Positions 39,634 through 55,677 of a stretch of DNA of 64,000 nucleotides are shown piece by piece. The notes under the pieces are model-generated. The model was given only the letters and a program-made list of their open reading frames with translations, was not told the origin of the DNA and searched no databases. Position numbers and translations under genes: made by a program. The first letter of the stretch is position 1; each line of letters opens with the position of its first letter. The DNA comes from Circinella umbellata (Eukaryota > Mucoromycota > Mucoromycetes > Mucorales > Lichtheimiaceae): NCBI GenBank assembly GCA_025093555.1, contig JAIWNF010000009.1, positions 461,501 through 525,500 of the forward strand. Reading direction: 5' to 3'.

Positions 39634-40363
39634 TTGGGAACAATTAATTTGATCTGCCGCATACATGCTATCCGTGCTGTTCTTACCGATGACAAAGTCA
39701 TCAATATTTTATGCAAAAGTGTCAACAATAGCCCAGAGGATCATTATTACATGGTCGCCCCAAGTGAATTCTTGGACAAAAGTGCCTGTGACGTGTTATA
39801 CCTCCCAAAAATGTCCCTTAGTGAATATTCACCTATAATTGTAGAAGTCCAAAAAGTTGTGAATGAAAAATACATGTCTCGCGCAACACGCTACTCCACT
39901 TTGGTTTACGAGAAGTATAATAAATATCCAGTTATTATAATAACGAGCCTTCTTCACCTTCGCACCTTCGTGGGTTGAGCCCCTCCGCTTCGCTTCGTGT
40001 CAACCCCTCCGGAGCTGCGGTTTGGCGGCTCGTTATAATAATTGACGTATCCGCAGTAACCACACCAGTAACCAGCAAATTAACCACGGCGATAGACTAC
40101 CCGTACTGCCTAGAAGTACCATGTCTGTTCTGGGCTAAACGCTGTTTAATAATGTCTTCTATAACATTATCAAAGATTGATCGGACTTGGCAGTTATTGG
40201 TATTTTTTTATGTTCACAAAAACTCTCAATAACACACCTTGACTGTGGTTCTGATAATTTTTCTGTGCAGCCCTTATATAAAGTGGCTCAACAACTAGCT
40301 GATGAATTGGAGGGCCCAATCCAACCATCTGTGATATTCCTACCCACCATCAAAAATAAATAA
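39634..40363 (+). pseudogene. Broken PD-(D/E)XK-like ORF, probably mobile-element derived
   Basis: Three protein-like segments lie on the plus strand in two frames. Segment one (39634-39934) has APSEFLDKSACDVLYLPKMS, then SPIIVEVQKVVNEKYMSRAT and YSTLVYEKYNKYPVIII. Segment two (from about 40042) has VSAVTTPVTSKLTTAIDYPY and CLEVPCLFWAKRCLIMSS. Segment three (to the TAA at 40363), one frame over, has CGSDNFSVQPLYKVAQQLAD. The IxVEVQ strand followed by an R...Y helix resembles Rpn/PDDEXK_2 nucleases (E-x-Q motif). I recall similar ORFs as repeated in Mucoromycota genomes, but this needs a search. It is broken by an 89-bp insertion, by a frameshift near 40190-40215, and by a stop directly upstream with no ATG. 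Confidence 0.55.
39935..40041. mobile_element. 89-bp GC-rich palindromic insertion with 9-bp duplication
   Basis: Insert 39944-40032 starts CGAGCC and ends GGCTCG, flanked by direct repeats TTATAATAA (39935-39943 and 40033-40041). It is clearly more GC-rich than its surroundings and has internal fold-back potential (GGGTTGA ... TCAACCCC, CTCCGGAG). Taking out the insert plus one repeat copy (98 bp) puts the flanking coding segments in one frame, so it landed in a once-open frame. Small foldback or MITE-like element of unknown family. Confidence 0.75.
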
Positions 40364-41801
40364 TAATAATATACACCCATCTAACTCAAACATAATAATA
40401 TCGGTTACTTCTCTATTATACCATATTAAGCAAATCATACTTATAATAATGTACCAATCATAATTATATACTAATAATAATAATAATAATATAAAAACAT
40501 ATCATGTATCAATATACTGAAACTAAAGCAACAAGTGAACCCATTATCATAGGATAGGGAAATTATATACCAAAGATATAAATATAGTCTTAAAATTAAA
40601 TAATATAACATCATCTTTATCTTTTATCTTGATACTTTATTTTCATACAATAAAAGACCCAATTGATTCTCACAAGACTTCTACTTTGTTTTCTATTTTC
40701 TATCTCTATTCATTTATTTACCCTACCTTATTTTATCTATACTTATCTCCCATCCATACGACATTACCCCTGAAAAAAAAAGACCATCCTTGAATATAAA
40801 AAAAGTTTTCCTTGAAATTAAAAAACACCATCTGCGATTATAAACAGACCATCCTTGAAATCAAAAGCGTCATCCTTGGAATCAAAAACGCCATCCTTTG
40901 GAATCAAAAACGTCATCCTTGAATATAAAAAACACCATCTGCGATTATAAACAGACCTTCCTCGAAATCAAAAACGTCATCCTTGAAATTAAAAACACCA
41001 TGGTCAACTTTTGAAAAATCCTGTACCAAAAATAGAGAACTCAGAAAAAAAATCACTTCACTATAAAAGGTAAACCTACTATAAAGGGTATACTGAAAAA
41101 AATTTAAATGCACCTAATGATGGCTACACATGTGTAATAACAATTCGTTGAACATTTTATGTTTTTTTTTTTCGATTTCTAACCTGGTAAGGGAAGATAA
41201 AATGTAAACTGTATACATGTATTATCAACTTAATAAATACGAATATTCATGGTAAAAAATTTGCAAAAAAAAAAAAATATTGACGCGATACTAGATATTT
41301 AGCAGGATCATTTTTATTTAGTACATTGGTAAATCTATTTAGAAATATTCTGCTAAAGACTGCTCTTGTTTTATAGAAAGGCAAATGTTTTATACGTATG
41401 AATTAGATGTAGTTTATATTATTTCTATTTATGTACGTATTAAAAAATCACCAAAGAAAATTAGGAGAGCTTTGTTAACTGTTCTACCAACAATTCCAAC
41501 TGTGTACCACACATATATGTTGTTTGTGTGGATCTCAGGAAACCAACCATGTTAATATAGAACCATATAATACATTTTGTGTTATAATAATAATAATAAT
41601 AATATACTGCAATTTTGTATTTGTCTACTTATTCACCTCTATTATATATTTTATGTACATACAAACTAAGCCAGAAATAAAATAAAAAAGAGAATGTTGG
41701 CTCTTCTTATATAATAATCAAATTTAACTATATATAAGAATATTAAAATGAGTGGCAATTGTCAACTCTATATAATAATAAAACCATCATTTTTGACATA
41801 T
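40364..41801. other. 1.4 kb gap with minisatellite, pkc1 3' side
   Basis: No gene. It contains TAA-type trinucleotide runs (40361-40375, 40471-40490, 41587-41602) and the 21-bp tandem repeat listed separately. The right end is the pkc1 3' flank. Confidence 0.6.
40782..41003. repeat. Degenerate 21-bp minisatellite
   Basis: About ten imperfect units around GTCATCCTTGAAATCAAAAAC, with variants such as a CATCTGCGATTATAAACAGA unit that appears twice (about 40830-40849 and 40936-40955). The second appearance shows a longer period of about 106 bp made of several units. Because 21 is a multiple of three, a minus-strand frame reads as a seven-residue repeat (FKDDVFD and variants) before it breaks. 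Confidence 0.8.
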
Positions 41802-46222
<4,421 letters not shown>

Positions 46223-46279
46223 ATTTTATTTTTATTTTATTACAATAAAGTTATAACCAAAAATAGAGAAGGAGGGAGA

Positions 46280-46355
<76 letters not shown>

Positions 46356-47197
46356 TAAAATAAATAGAATAGAGAGAGAACTAGAATAAATGAAATATTT
46401 AGACCGTTTAAAACTTATATGGAAGAAATGTAATGTTTATAACTGAAACGAGAAGGGAGGGGGCAAAAGTAATTTGTTGTCGATAATTGTTTATAATTGT
46501 TATTATTTTGGTACATTTAGGAGTGATTGGAGATATATATATATATTATTGTATATCACGGAACTTTTTTCATCCTCATTAAAGAGCGCCTATTGGCTTC
46601 AGGACAAAGTTAAGAAGCAGTTAAATTAAAAGAAAAAATATACAATTCATAAAGAAAAGGATAACGACGAGTTATTGTTATACTAACCTTCATAATATCA
46701 GCCCATAAAGCAAAGAGGCTGTCTAAGTTTTGTGTATCGTTTTTTCGTTTTTTCTTTCATAGCTGTTGTAACATATTATTTACAGGTTCTTATAAAAAAA
46801 AATGACAATACTTTTGAACTACCTGTCATTGCTTGCTTTTAATCGTGATTCTTTATGTAACCTGGTAACCAATCATCAGTTAAGCTAATCATTTTATTTG
46901 GTCTATGTAAAAAAACATTACAACCCTTCAATTATTTGTTTGTTATATAATATATTACTATGGTAATAAACATAAAATTATTATCAAGATCGAAAAGTTG
47001 TTATAGATCGAAAAAGAAACATCAATCCGACCATTTTGTACTTTTTTTGCTTGGATGCCATGCCCGCTAAATCAAATATATGAGTGTGACCACTTTTTTT
47101 AAAAAAAGTAAAGCAGGTTGTAAATTGAGGCCTCTTGTTGTTTTCGGTGCCTTCTTTTTTTATTTTATCCCGCCACATATACATATCCTTTCTAGCC
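46223..47197. promoter_or_regulatory. Divergent region, pkc1 / uL23m, with GA repeat
   Basis: Contains an uninterrupted GA dinucleotide tract of about 69 bp (46284-46352), an AT run near 46537-46548, and the alternative pkc1 mini-exon at 46688-46693. Promoters of both genes must lie here. No other gene was seen. Confidence 0.6.
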
Positions 47198-47828
47198 ATG
47201 TCAACACCATTCCGTCAAGGCCTTAGTAAGTTTTCTTACGTTCTTTAATATTGTCCTTGTTAATTTTTTTAAATGAAATAAGAAAAGGAAAACTTTCTTT
47301 TCCTTTGATAATATATGAACGGAAACCACTTAGGACTAAAACTCTTTATTATTATTATTATTGTTGTTGTTTGTTCGATAAATAGACAAGGTCTACCTTC
47401 CCAACATTGTTTTTAAAATGGTTCGATCGCCTAACCTTCAACCCAATCAAGTAGCTTTCCGAGTTCCACCAAGCTGTAATAAATTCGATATTCATTCTTA
47501 TCTTACAAATATTTATGGTGTTAATGTACAAGAAGTACGAACCATGAATTATCCAACAGTTCACAAAAAGTCGCGTACTGGCAAAGTAGAAGTTTCTCAA
47601 GCAGCATATAAAAAGGCAATCGTTACTATTGACGAACAATTTAATTGGCCAGCAACACCAGAATGGTGTGAATTGGATCGAGAACAACATAAGTTGGGAT
47701 CAAAGAACGCAGGACGTAAAATGAAGGGTTGGCGAATCCGTGGACCAGAACAAGAACGAACACGAATGAAGGAAATTAGTGATGAATTACATGCTCGTAT
47801 GGAAGCCGAGCAAGGTCAAAAGAAATAA
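47198..47828 (+). CDS. Mitochondrial ribosomal protein uL23m
   Basis: 156-residue large-subunit mitoribosomal protein of the L23 family, placed near the peptide exit tunnel. Exons 47198-47225 and 47386-47828. The first exon codes MSTPFRQGL, and the second continues NKVYLPNIVFKMVRSPNLQP then VPPSCNKFDIHSYLTNIYGV, the usual L23/Mrp20 opening (VYxPNIVF, NKFDIxxYL) followed by VRTMNYPT and the mitochondrial C-terminal extension (KGWRIRGPEQERTRMKEI). The length is short for the yeast homologue, which carries extra tail sequence. Confident from family text. Confidence 0.9.
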
Positions 47829-50465
47829 TGAAAAGTTAATTTCGTTTTTTTTGTACAGTTTAAATAATAATACATATCATATATAAAAAGTTTCTTCAAT
47901 AGATTGATTTTTTTCACATTAATATAATATATATGGTAAATAATTCATGTTCTTTTTGGCACTGATACTTAAGTAGGATGGAATTATTTTTGAGAAGGAT
48001 TGGACTATGTGGAGTATTTAAAAAGAGAGGAAGATGAAAATGTAAATGTACAGCTTCAGCTTATATGTCTGGACACATATACTATTGTAGTGGAGAATGA
48101 TTTTTGTTGGTTACTGGATATGCTGGTACATAAATGACTCTTTTGATTTGTTATATTAATATCGAAAGAGCATATCTTTACTGCTCTTATAAATATGTTT
48201 GTGTTTGGACATAATTTGATCTTATGCATAAATGTTACTCACTAACAAAAGAAGGTTCACGATGGGATGTTAATTTAGTAAGATAGTAGTAATAGATATA
48301 CGAATCTTAAGTTAATTAAATAAGATAAACAAAAGTAGCGTCAACTTCCAGTATAAGATTATATTGAATGAGCCAGATACAGTATAAAAAATATTAGTGA
48401 CTTTATCTATTAATCAAAGACATACATAAGGTGGCGAATTCCATGTGTTTGACCGATTCATTTAATAATGACAAATATTAATACATTATATATATTATAT
48501 GGATATGAGAATTCCTGATAATGATTAATATCTATTACACTCTCTTCCCCTATTAAAAATGCTAGACTATAAAGAAACAAGTTTCTAAAATACGAAATAA
48601 ATCTTTTCTTCATTCATTGTAAGTATACTACATACTGTGCTACGGTAGATATTGCAACAAGAAGCGAAGATTTATGCAAAACTACTCTACATAACCAAAG
48701 GAAGGATTTACATACAAAACTAAAAGCCAAAACAGGTATTCTACAAAAGCTCTTCTCCACGACTTTTTCCCCACCCCCCAAGAGGGCTCTTCATTTTCTA
48801 ATTTCTTTTTGCTCCGTCTCAATTAATATATCTTCACAGACGCTGGATTATGGGAGACATTGAATAAAAACCAAATTTTCAACGTATTTTATCAAAGGAG
48901 TTAATAAATTCGCATTTGTTAATAGTGAACCAAGTTGAATGACATTTATATACATTGTACGTCATCAAATAGAATACATAGTTATTGATAGAACTACAGA
49001 CTACCATTATATTGGGTTTAAAAATTACCCCACAGATAGGTAAACTTTTTAACCTTTCGTAATTTTCTATTATATGTATAATACAGAAAATATAATATCA
49101 GTCATGTTTATGGAAGGTGGTGTGTGAATGTTGAGATGTGTATATAAGACCAGCTGACTCGACTCGTTGAGTCATCCTAGTTCAAAAGTATAAAAATGTT
49201 CAGTTGACTATTCATTATAAGACGCCACCACCACTTACCAAATGCTTAACATTAACATTAAAAAGGGGTTACTTTTTTTTTTGTGATACAACCAATAAAT
49301 AAGATTCCGGCTGTGTTTTATTCTTTTCCTGTTGATAGCATGCATGAGATGCAATAAAACATTGGTATGTATTTTTACCAGCTAACATTTTTTTTTTACT
49401 TCTATACTCTCTTCTGTTATACCAACTAATCAATTACAAGTACTATTCTGTACTACCTTCTACGCTACCGATCAGTTGAATACATATACTTTACTTTTCT
49501 CAAAAAAAAAAGAGGTTAAATACAATATATATTAGTGGAAACAGTTTGCCCTGAAACAAACAAAAAAAACTTCTAAGCCTCTCACACGTTTATTTTATAA
49601 TGCGAGTGCTGAGTGATAAAATTTAACCAGTTGATTGTTTTTTTCTTCCCTTATGTTCCGCGTTTACATATAATTTTCAGAAACAAATTACCCATGGCAA
49701 CCTAAAAAAAAAAGTTGAAATTTCCGTTTCAAACCCCATAACAACATTAAATCATTATATAAGATAAAAAAAATAAAGTAAAAGGAAAAAGAAACGATAC
49801 TTGTGTTGGACCGTTGTATTTATTTATATATAAAAATATAAGAAGATGCGCAGCAATTGTAAAATAAAAGAGCCGTTCACGTTCTTTCCTAAAGAGTGTA
49901 AACTGTAATGTGTGGCGAAGCGGGGATACCCAATAGGTATTCTACAAATGGATTTGTGGGTGGTACAGTATATAAGATTTATAATATTCACTGCACACTC
50001 ACACGGAAAGCAACAGAAAATTACACATCTTTTTTTTTTTTTTTTTTTTATCAAAGATTGCCCCATTTTTCCACTTTTTTCCCTTCTCTTTCGCACATTT
50101 TTTTTTTAAAGAAACTCTTTCACTCCCCCCCCCCTTTTTTTTTTGCTCCAAAGCAACCAACTTTTACCTTCCTCCACTTTTTATATCTTTTGTCCCAAAA
50201 AAAAGTTTTTATTTCTTTTTTTTAAATAACAAAAGGCAAAAGGAAGGTTACAAAGAAAAAAAAAAGAAGAAAAAAAGAGAAAACTTACAAGGCTTTAAAC
50301 CCCTTTTCTCTTTCTCTGTCCAATTGGTACAAGAAAACACGAGTGATAAGCTTTAGTTTTCAATCGCTTGTGTTTTATATACTTAAGCAATCAAGTCTTC
50401 AAGCCACACTTTAAACGCAACCATTCCTCCACAAAGAACTATTCTTTCTTCTTCTAATATTCATC
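47829..50465. other. 2.6 kb gap upstream of the Q/S-rich gene
   Basis: No coding sequence recognised. Notable: a dyad TGACTCGACTCGTTGAGTCA at 49155-49174 that pairs two TGACTC half-sites, and strong pyrimidine tracts at 50030-50160 (T18 and C9-T9 runs) in what is probably the promoter/5'UTR of the next gene. A long, CT-rich leader is the rule for strongly regulated fungal genes, but that is inference. Confidence 0.5.
49155..49174. promoter_or_regulatory. Dyad of TGACTC half-sites (Gcn4/AP-1 like)
   Basis: The 20-mer TGACTCGACTCGTTGAGTCA holds TGACTC and its inverse GAGTCA, with an additional GACTC between. TGACTC is the core bound by fungal bZIP regulators of the Gcn4/CPC1 class. It is 1.3 kb upstream of the nearest start codon, so function is speculative. 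Confidence 0.3.
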
Positions 50466-51244
50466 ATGACTACTCAATTTGCTTATCAAGAAAAAACCAC
50501 TTACTCGATCCACGAAAACCGTTGGTTGGGGAACAACAAGAGCAGCAGTATTCTGACTGCCAAACGGCATCACAACGGGCTTCTGCCCAATACGAAGAAG
50601 CCGTGTTTTATCCTTGCCTACCGGGAACTACCTCCATAAGTGATCATCATTCATCACCTTCTCAGCAAGAACAACATCAATTAATTCAAGATTCAACTAC
50701 CAACTCAACAACTAACACTAATTATCTGGACGCCTCTTTTCCATCTACTCAAAGAATGTCGCTGCCACCTCTTGTCGGCAAGGATCTGTCTTCTCGTCGA
50801 CATCAACAGCAGCGATTCCAACCTTATCCTCAATATCATCCTAAACAACGAAATTATCAACAACAAAGCCCAAAGTCTACCTCTTCCTCTTTCTCCTCTT
50901 CCTCTCCATCTTCTTTCCGACAAGATGACTATTATAGTCAACAACAACAACAACAACAAAAACAACAAGAAATCAAAAACAAACCTGCAACTACTAGTAA
51001 AGTAAAAGAACCAGACAAGTATCTTGACTTATTTCATGATATACCCGAACAACCTTCGGTATGGTATAATATAACAAGTACAACAAGTTTCCAGGAAACT
51101 CTCTGTGATGACGACACTATTTTTTCAGAATTTGCTCAGTTAACTGCTGATAATAATACTACTTCTCCTTCTATGTCATGTTTCGATGAATCCTTCTCTC
51201 TAGATGATTCTTGTAATGATGACGATTTTGTATTGTTTTCATAA
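50466..51244 (+). CDS. Q/S-rich protein of unknown function, apparent frameshift
   Basis: I do not recognise this protein. The best ATG (50466) opens MTTQFAYQEKTTYSIHENRW and stops after 58 codons, while the long frame of about 240 codons (to the TAA ending at 51244) has no ATG at its head and begins just downstream of TTGGGG. A one-base change in the G4 run (50528-50531) would join them, giving about 259 residues. The long frame is Gln-, Ser- and Pro-rich (poly-Gln at about 50938-50970) and ends in an acidic aromatic tail (SMSCFDESFSLDDSCNDDDF, then VLFS), a make-up seen in transcription activators. The continuous low-complexity coding text and the clear CT-rich leader argue for a real gene with either an assembly error or a true lesion. 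No in-phase intron is available. Confidence 0.5.
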
Positions 51245-51469
51245 TCTCTTTTTTTTAATCTTTTTTATTCTTATATATCTATTTCCTTTTATTCTTTTCC
51301 TTTTTCTGCGTCTTTTTATTATATATAGTATAATATAGTTCCTTTTCTCTCTCGCTCTATTTTTTTTTCTTGTTCCTGTTTATTGTTCTTATTTTATTTT
51401 ATTTTTGAAAATCTCATATTAAAAAAACGCACACATACAAATACATTACATACGTATATAAAAAATCAG

Positions 51470-52289
51470 TTACATAACAAGTGATTTTATATTATCTACT
51501 TTATCTAATAATGCTTGAGCTTGTCGTACACCTTCTTTACGTTGATGTCTTGCTTTTTCATCAACTCCAGTAAGAATACCATCAAAATCAAACAAGATAT
51601 TCATTAACTGTTCATTTAAATAAACTCCATAATCTTGTAATTTCTTTTGTTCCTTTGACTTTACTTGTTGTAGTCCTCCTGCTCTTTGACTCAAAAACTC
51701 TTTTACTCGTTTTTCATATGATTCAATATCGGGTACAATTTTTTGATTTAGTTTTTCAGTTACGATTGATATTTGTTCTAATAATTGTCCTTCTACTGTT
51801 TTAGAAGCAACATTATCCATTGCCTAAAAAAAACCATTTTTTAATATTAGTTCATATTTCCCATTTCTGTTTTATATATTACATACACCTTCCCCTTTCC
51901 CCTCTCCTTTTTACTTGATATAAATAAAAATCTACCTTTGCAGGTGTAGCCATAAGTATCACTTTAGATCCATCCCGTATACCATAAGAGCTTAACCGTT
52001 CTTCATTATTTTTCATAACAGCTATTTTATATAAAATATATTATTGAGAATGTGAAAGATTGAGACATAAAAAAAAAACGTGTTTTTTTTTTCTAACATA
52101 AAAATAAAGAAGAATAGATAATATTAAAAACTAACCTCCATAAGCCAACAGCTTAATTCTTTCAGGATCGACATGTGTTATTTGATGACATTTTTGTTTT
52201 AAGTCATGTACAGTAGCATTTTCGAATTCTTCTGGTTTAAATTCAATATGAAATTGTTTTCCAGTCCATTTTACTTCAATATAAGGCAT
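51470..52289 (-). CDS. BAG-domain Hsp70 co-chaperone with N-terminal ubiquitin-like domain
   Basis: 197-residue BAG1-type nucleotide-exchange factor for Hsp70. Exons (minus): 52136-52289, 51936-52021, 51470-51823. The ubiquitin-like part covers about residues 1-80 (MPYIEVKWTGKQFHIEF, VHDLKQKCHQITHVDPERIK, LLAYGG, SSYGIRDGSKVILMAT). The BAG domain follows at about 90-190, all helical, with QISIVTEKLNQKIVPDIESY and LMNILFDFDGILTGVDEKAR, the latter matching the conserved Hsp70-binding helix. It shares a 268-bp divergent promoter with the SNF2 helicase gene. Confidence 0.88.
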
Positions 52290-52557
52290 GGTTTAACTAC
52301 TTTATAATAAGTATTTGTTTTATATAAATATGAAAGAAACAACTAAAAATAATTTATATTTATATTTGTTGCGGTTTTTTTTTTTTTTACCTTTGTTTTC
52401 TATTTATATAAAAGTTGTTACAACAAAAAAAGGTTGACAACGAGAAAACTCTTGTCTCGCAGCAACATTTTTTTATTTATTTATTTTATGCGTGTTGGAG
52501 CTTGAAAAAAAAAAAAGAGGGTTTAATTCTTCTTTCCCCTCTTCTACCAACATTATA

Positions 52558-53978
52558 ATGTCAAAAGTTTTCAAAAGACGTCGATCAAGGTCCACTGATC
52601 CACGTGAATGGATTAAGAAAGCTGCACCTTTTACATTGTTTAACGTTGAAGACGATAATAATAACAGTCAAAAAGTAACGAAATATACACCAAAACTAAT
52701 CAAATTGAACAAATACAACAAATCACGTCTCAATAACGAAACTACTACTACCTCTACGAATACTACTGTTGCGAGTCCATTGACATATGACTTATTTGGT
52801 TCTTCATTAAAAAAACAACCAAATCAGCAAATCCCGAAAGTGAAACAATTTCGACGACGACGTAAAGTTGACATTATAATAAATCCAAACAGTGATTTTG
52901 AAGAACAAGTACGAATTCCTTATGGAATGTCAAAACACTTAAAAAAACACCAGGTATATATATATATATATGTTTTTTGGAATGATAAGAACCTTTCAGT
53001 GTATATATATTTTATTCAATACTTTTATTGTTCTTTTTTAATATAAAGATTGAAGGTGTACGATTCATGTGGAAACATATTGTAGATCGTAAACAAGGTT
53101 GTGTTATTGCTCATTCGATGGGGTTAGGCAAATCAATACAAACAGTTACGTTTATTACTACTTTATTGGATACGATGGCAAAAAATGCTCTACTTGGAGC
53201 TACTTTGGATAGATTTAAAGTAAGTCCTATAAATATATATATACATGAGCATCCCCACATTCTGTTGTTAGTATTTATTATTATCATTATTATTATTTTT
53301 ATAGTCTAAAAGAATATTACTTCTTGCTCCATTGACAACATTAAGTAACTGGGTTTCAGAATTTGATAAATGGAGACCTCCTGAATGTCATGATACAGGT
53401 GGAAACATTTACAATTATGCTGGTAAATATTTCCATAATAATTTTAGTAATAATAAAATAGTACTCATTCAGACCACTATTTTATAATAGCAACTACTGA
53501 TGCATCTGCATCACGACGATTGGGATATTTACGACATTGGTACAATGATGGAGGTATTTTACTTATGAGTTATGAACAATTTCGTAGTTCTGTACTCAAA
53601 GAAGGGAATGATCCATTATTACGTACCATGTTAGTAGATCCTGGTCCTTCACTTCTTATAGCTGATGAAGCCCATCGGATCAAAAACAGTCAATCACAAT
53701 TGACACTTGCTATACAACAAATACGAACACGTGCACGTATTTGTTTAACAGGATCACCTATACAAAATAATTTAAGTGAATTTTATTGTGTAGTTGATTT
53801 TGCTTGTCCTGGTTATTTACCAAATGAACAAGAATTTAAATACATGTATACCCGACCTATTCAAAATGTGTTTACTGATTCTTCTTCATCTGATATTTAT
53901 TTGGCAAAAAAGCAACTGTTTAAATTACAATTATTAACTTCTGATATTATGTTACGGTAAATTGATATAAAATGGGAG

Positions 53979-54009
<31 letters not shown>

Positions 54010-54753
54010 TGTTATTTTTAAAATAATCCATGGTAATTAATTTTTATATGTATAGATGTGATGCAACAGTATTAACAAAGGACCTTCCTAAAAAGACTGA
54101 ATATTATGTAGCATGCAAATTAACGCAGTTACAATATAAAGGATATGTAGCATTATTGGAACTTTTAAAAAGTTATGAAAATCCCATGATCAATCTATGT
54201 GTATTAAGAGCCATGTGTAACCATCCTTCAATATTTTATCAGGTAAAGTAATAGTAATAGTAATAGTAATAGTAATAGTAATAGTAATAGTAATAATTAT
54301 AATCAATTGTGTAAATTATTAATAATAATAATTTACTTCTTTTTTTTTTTATACAAGATGACATTGGATCGCCAAACAACAAAAGAAAAACATAAAACTA
54401 TTGGTCGACAAGAAGATTCAGATACCTTGTTTGATGAGGAACTGATGGAAATAGATCCAGCCATTATAAAAAATACTGAATTTTTACATTTGGCACAGAA
54501 ACTATTTGAATCCCATGAAGCAGGTAATATAGATATTTTTTTATGCAAATACGATAGCAACAACGAATAATCTTTAAGGTCTTAAAGAGTACTTGCCATT
54601 TTAATATACAATAATTATAGAAGATGTAACAAGTGTCGAATATTCATCCAAAATGGCAGTTATTGTCGCTATTGCTACTGAATGTCGTAATATGGATGAT
54701 AAACTTATTATTGTTTCACATAGTATCTTATGTCTTGGTAATATGAACAATCT

Positions 54754-54799
<46 letters not shown>

Positions 54800-55677
54800 A
54801 TAATATAAGGTATATAGAGAAGAAGAAGAAAACTAAGTCAGACTAATCTCTTTAATTTTTTCTTTAGATTATCTGGAAGCATTATTTGAAAAATTACAAT
54901 TTAATACAGTCAGAATTGATGGTAGTACATTCTCTTCGGTAAGAAACTATTCTTTATATAATTATTATAATAATATAATCAAGATTCTAATAATTAATTA
55001 TTTTAGGAACGACAACCTATTATTGAAAGATTTGGCAATGATGATACCCAAGATATTATGTTACTTTCTTCCCGAGCTGGTTCTTTGGGTGTTAATATTA
55101 TAAGTGCAAATCGTATGATTCTTTGTGATTCTGATTGGAATCCTCAACATGATGAACAAAGTGTTGGTAGAGTATATCGATATGGGCAAGTTAAAGATGT
55201 TTTTATTTATCGACTTTATACTTATACGACAATGGAACATAAATTATTATTTCAAAGTATACATAAACGTGGATTGGCAAGGTAAATATATATAGATATA
55301 ATTATGAACTGAGTAATAGAACTTATATGAATATATATAGTCGTGTAGTAGATAATGAAAAATTATTACCTCAAGATAAACGTGAAATGAAAAAATATTA
55401 TGCAATACCAGAAGAACCAAAAACAGAAAATGACAAAGATAATAGTAAATTATTATCCAATATTCCATTAGAAGAACGAGATCTTTTATTACGAAATATC
55501 ATACAACAAAAAGAACAATATGTAAATATTGAGAGTATTGTAATAAAAGATGCATTGGATCATGGAGATAGAATGTTACAACCATCTGAAATGGAATTGG
55601 AAACGAATGATATTGAAAAGGCTAAACGAGAAGTTAAAGGGTATCTGAAAACGTATTATATAAATAAACAAAAATAA
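52558..55677 (+). CDS. SNF2-family ATPase, ATRX/ARIP4-Rad54-like
   Basis: 767-residue chromatin-remodelling or DNA-repair translocase. Exons: 52558-52953, 53049-53219, 53305-53422, 53491-53956, 54056-54242, 54358-54523, 54621-54737, 54868-54938, 55007-55281, 55341-55677. A basic N-terminus (KVFKRRRSRSTDPREWIKK) leads to motif Ia-like IEGVRFMWKHI, then motif I AHSMGLGKSIQT (Walker Lys about 160), motif II IADEAHRIKN, motif III CLTGSPIQNN, and the second lobe with KLIIVSHSIL, VRIDGST, LLSSRAGSLGVNI (motif V) and DSDWNPQHDEQSVGRVYRYGQ (motif VI). The GCVIAHSMGLGKS wording is typical of the ATRX/ARIP4 branch. No PHD or other reader domain is present and it is short for the family. The exact orthologue is not assigned. 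Introns hold TAGTAA and TA repeats. Confidence 0.88.
54248..54294. repeat. TAGTAA hexanucleotide repeat in an intron
   Basis: About seven perfect copies of TAGTAA at the 5' end of the SNF2 gene intron that follows exon 5, immediately after the donor site. A TA-dinucleotide tract (about 54756-54797) lies in the intron after exon 7. Confidence 0.85.

Noticed and set aside
40830..40960. CRISPR-like repeat-spacer array
   Set aside because: Units are degenerate and contiguous with no unique spacers; the genome is eukaryotic.
47358..47690. 110-codon minus-strand frame
   Set aside because: Antisense shadow of the uL23m exon.
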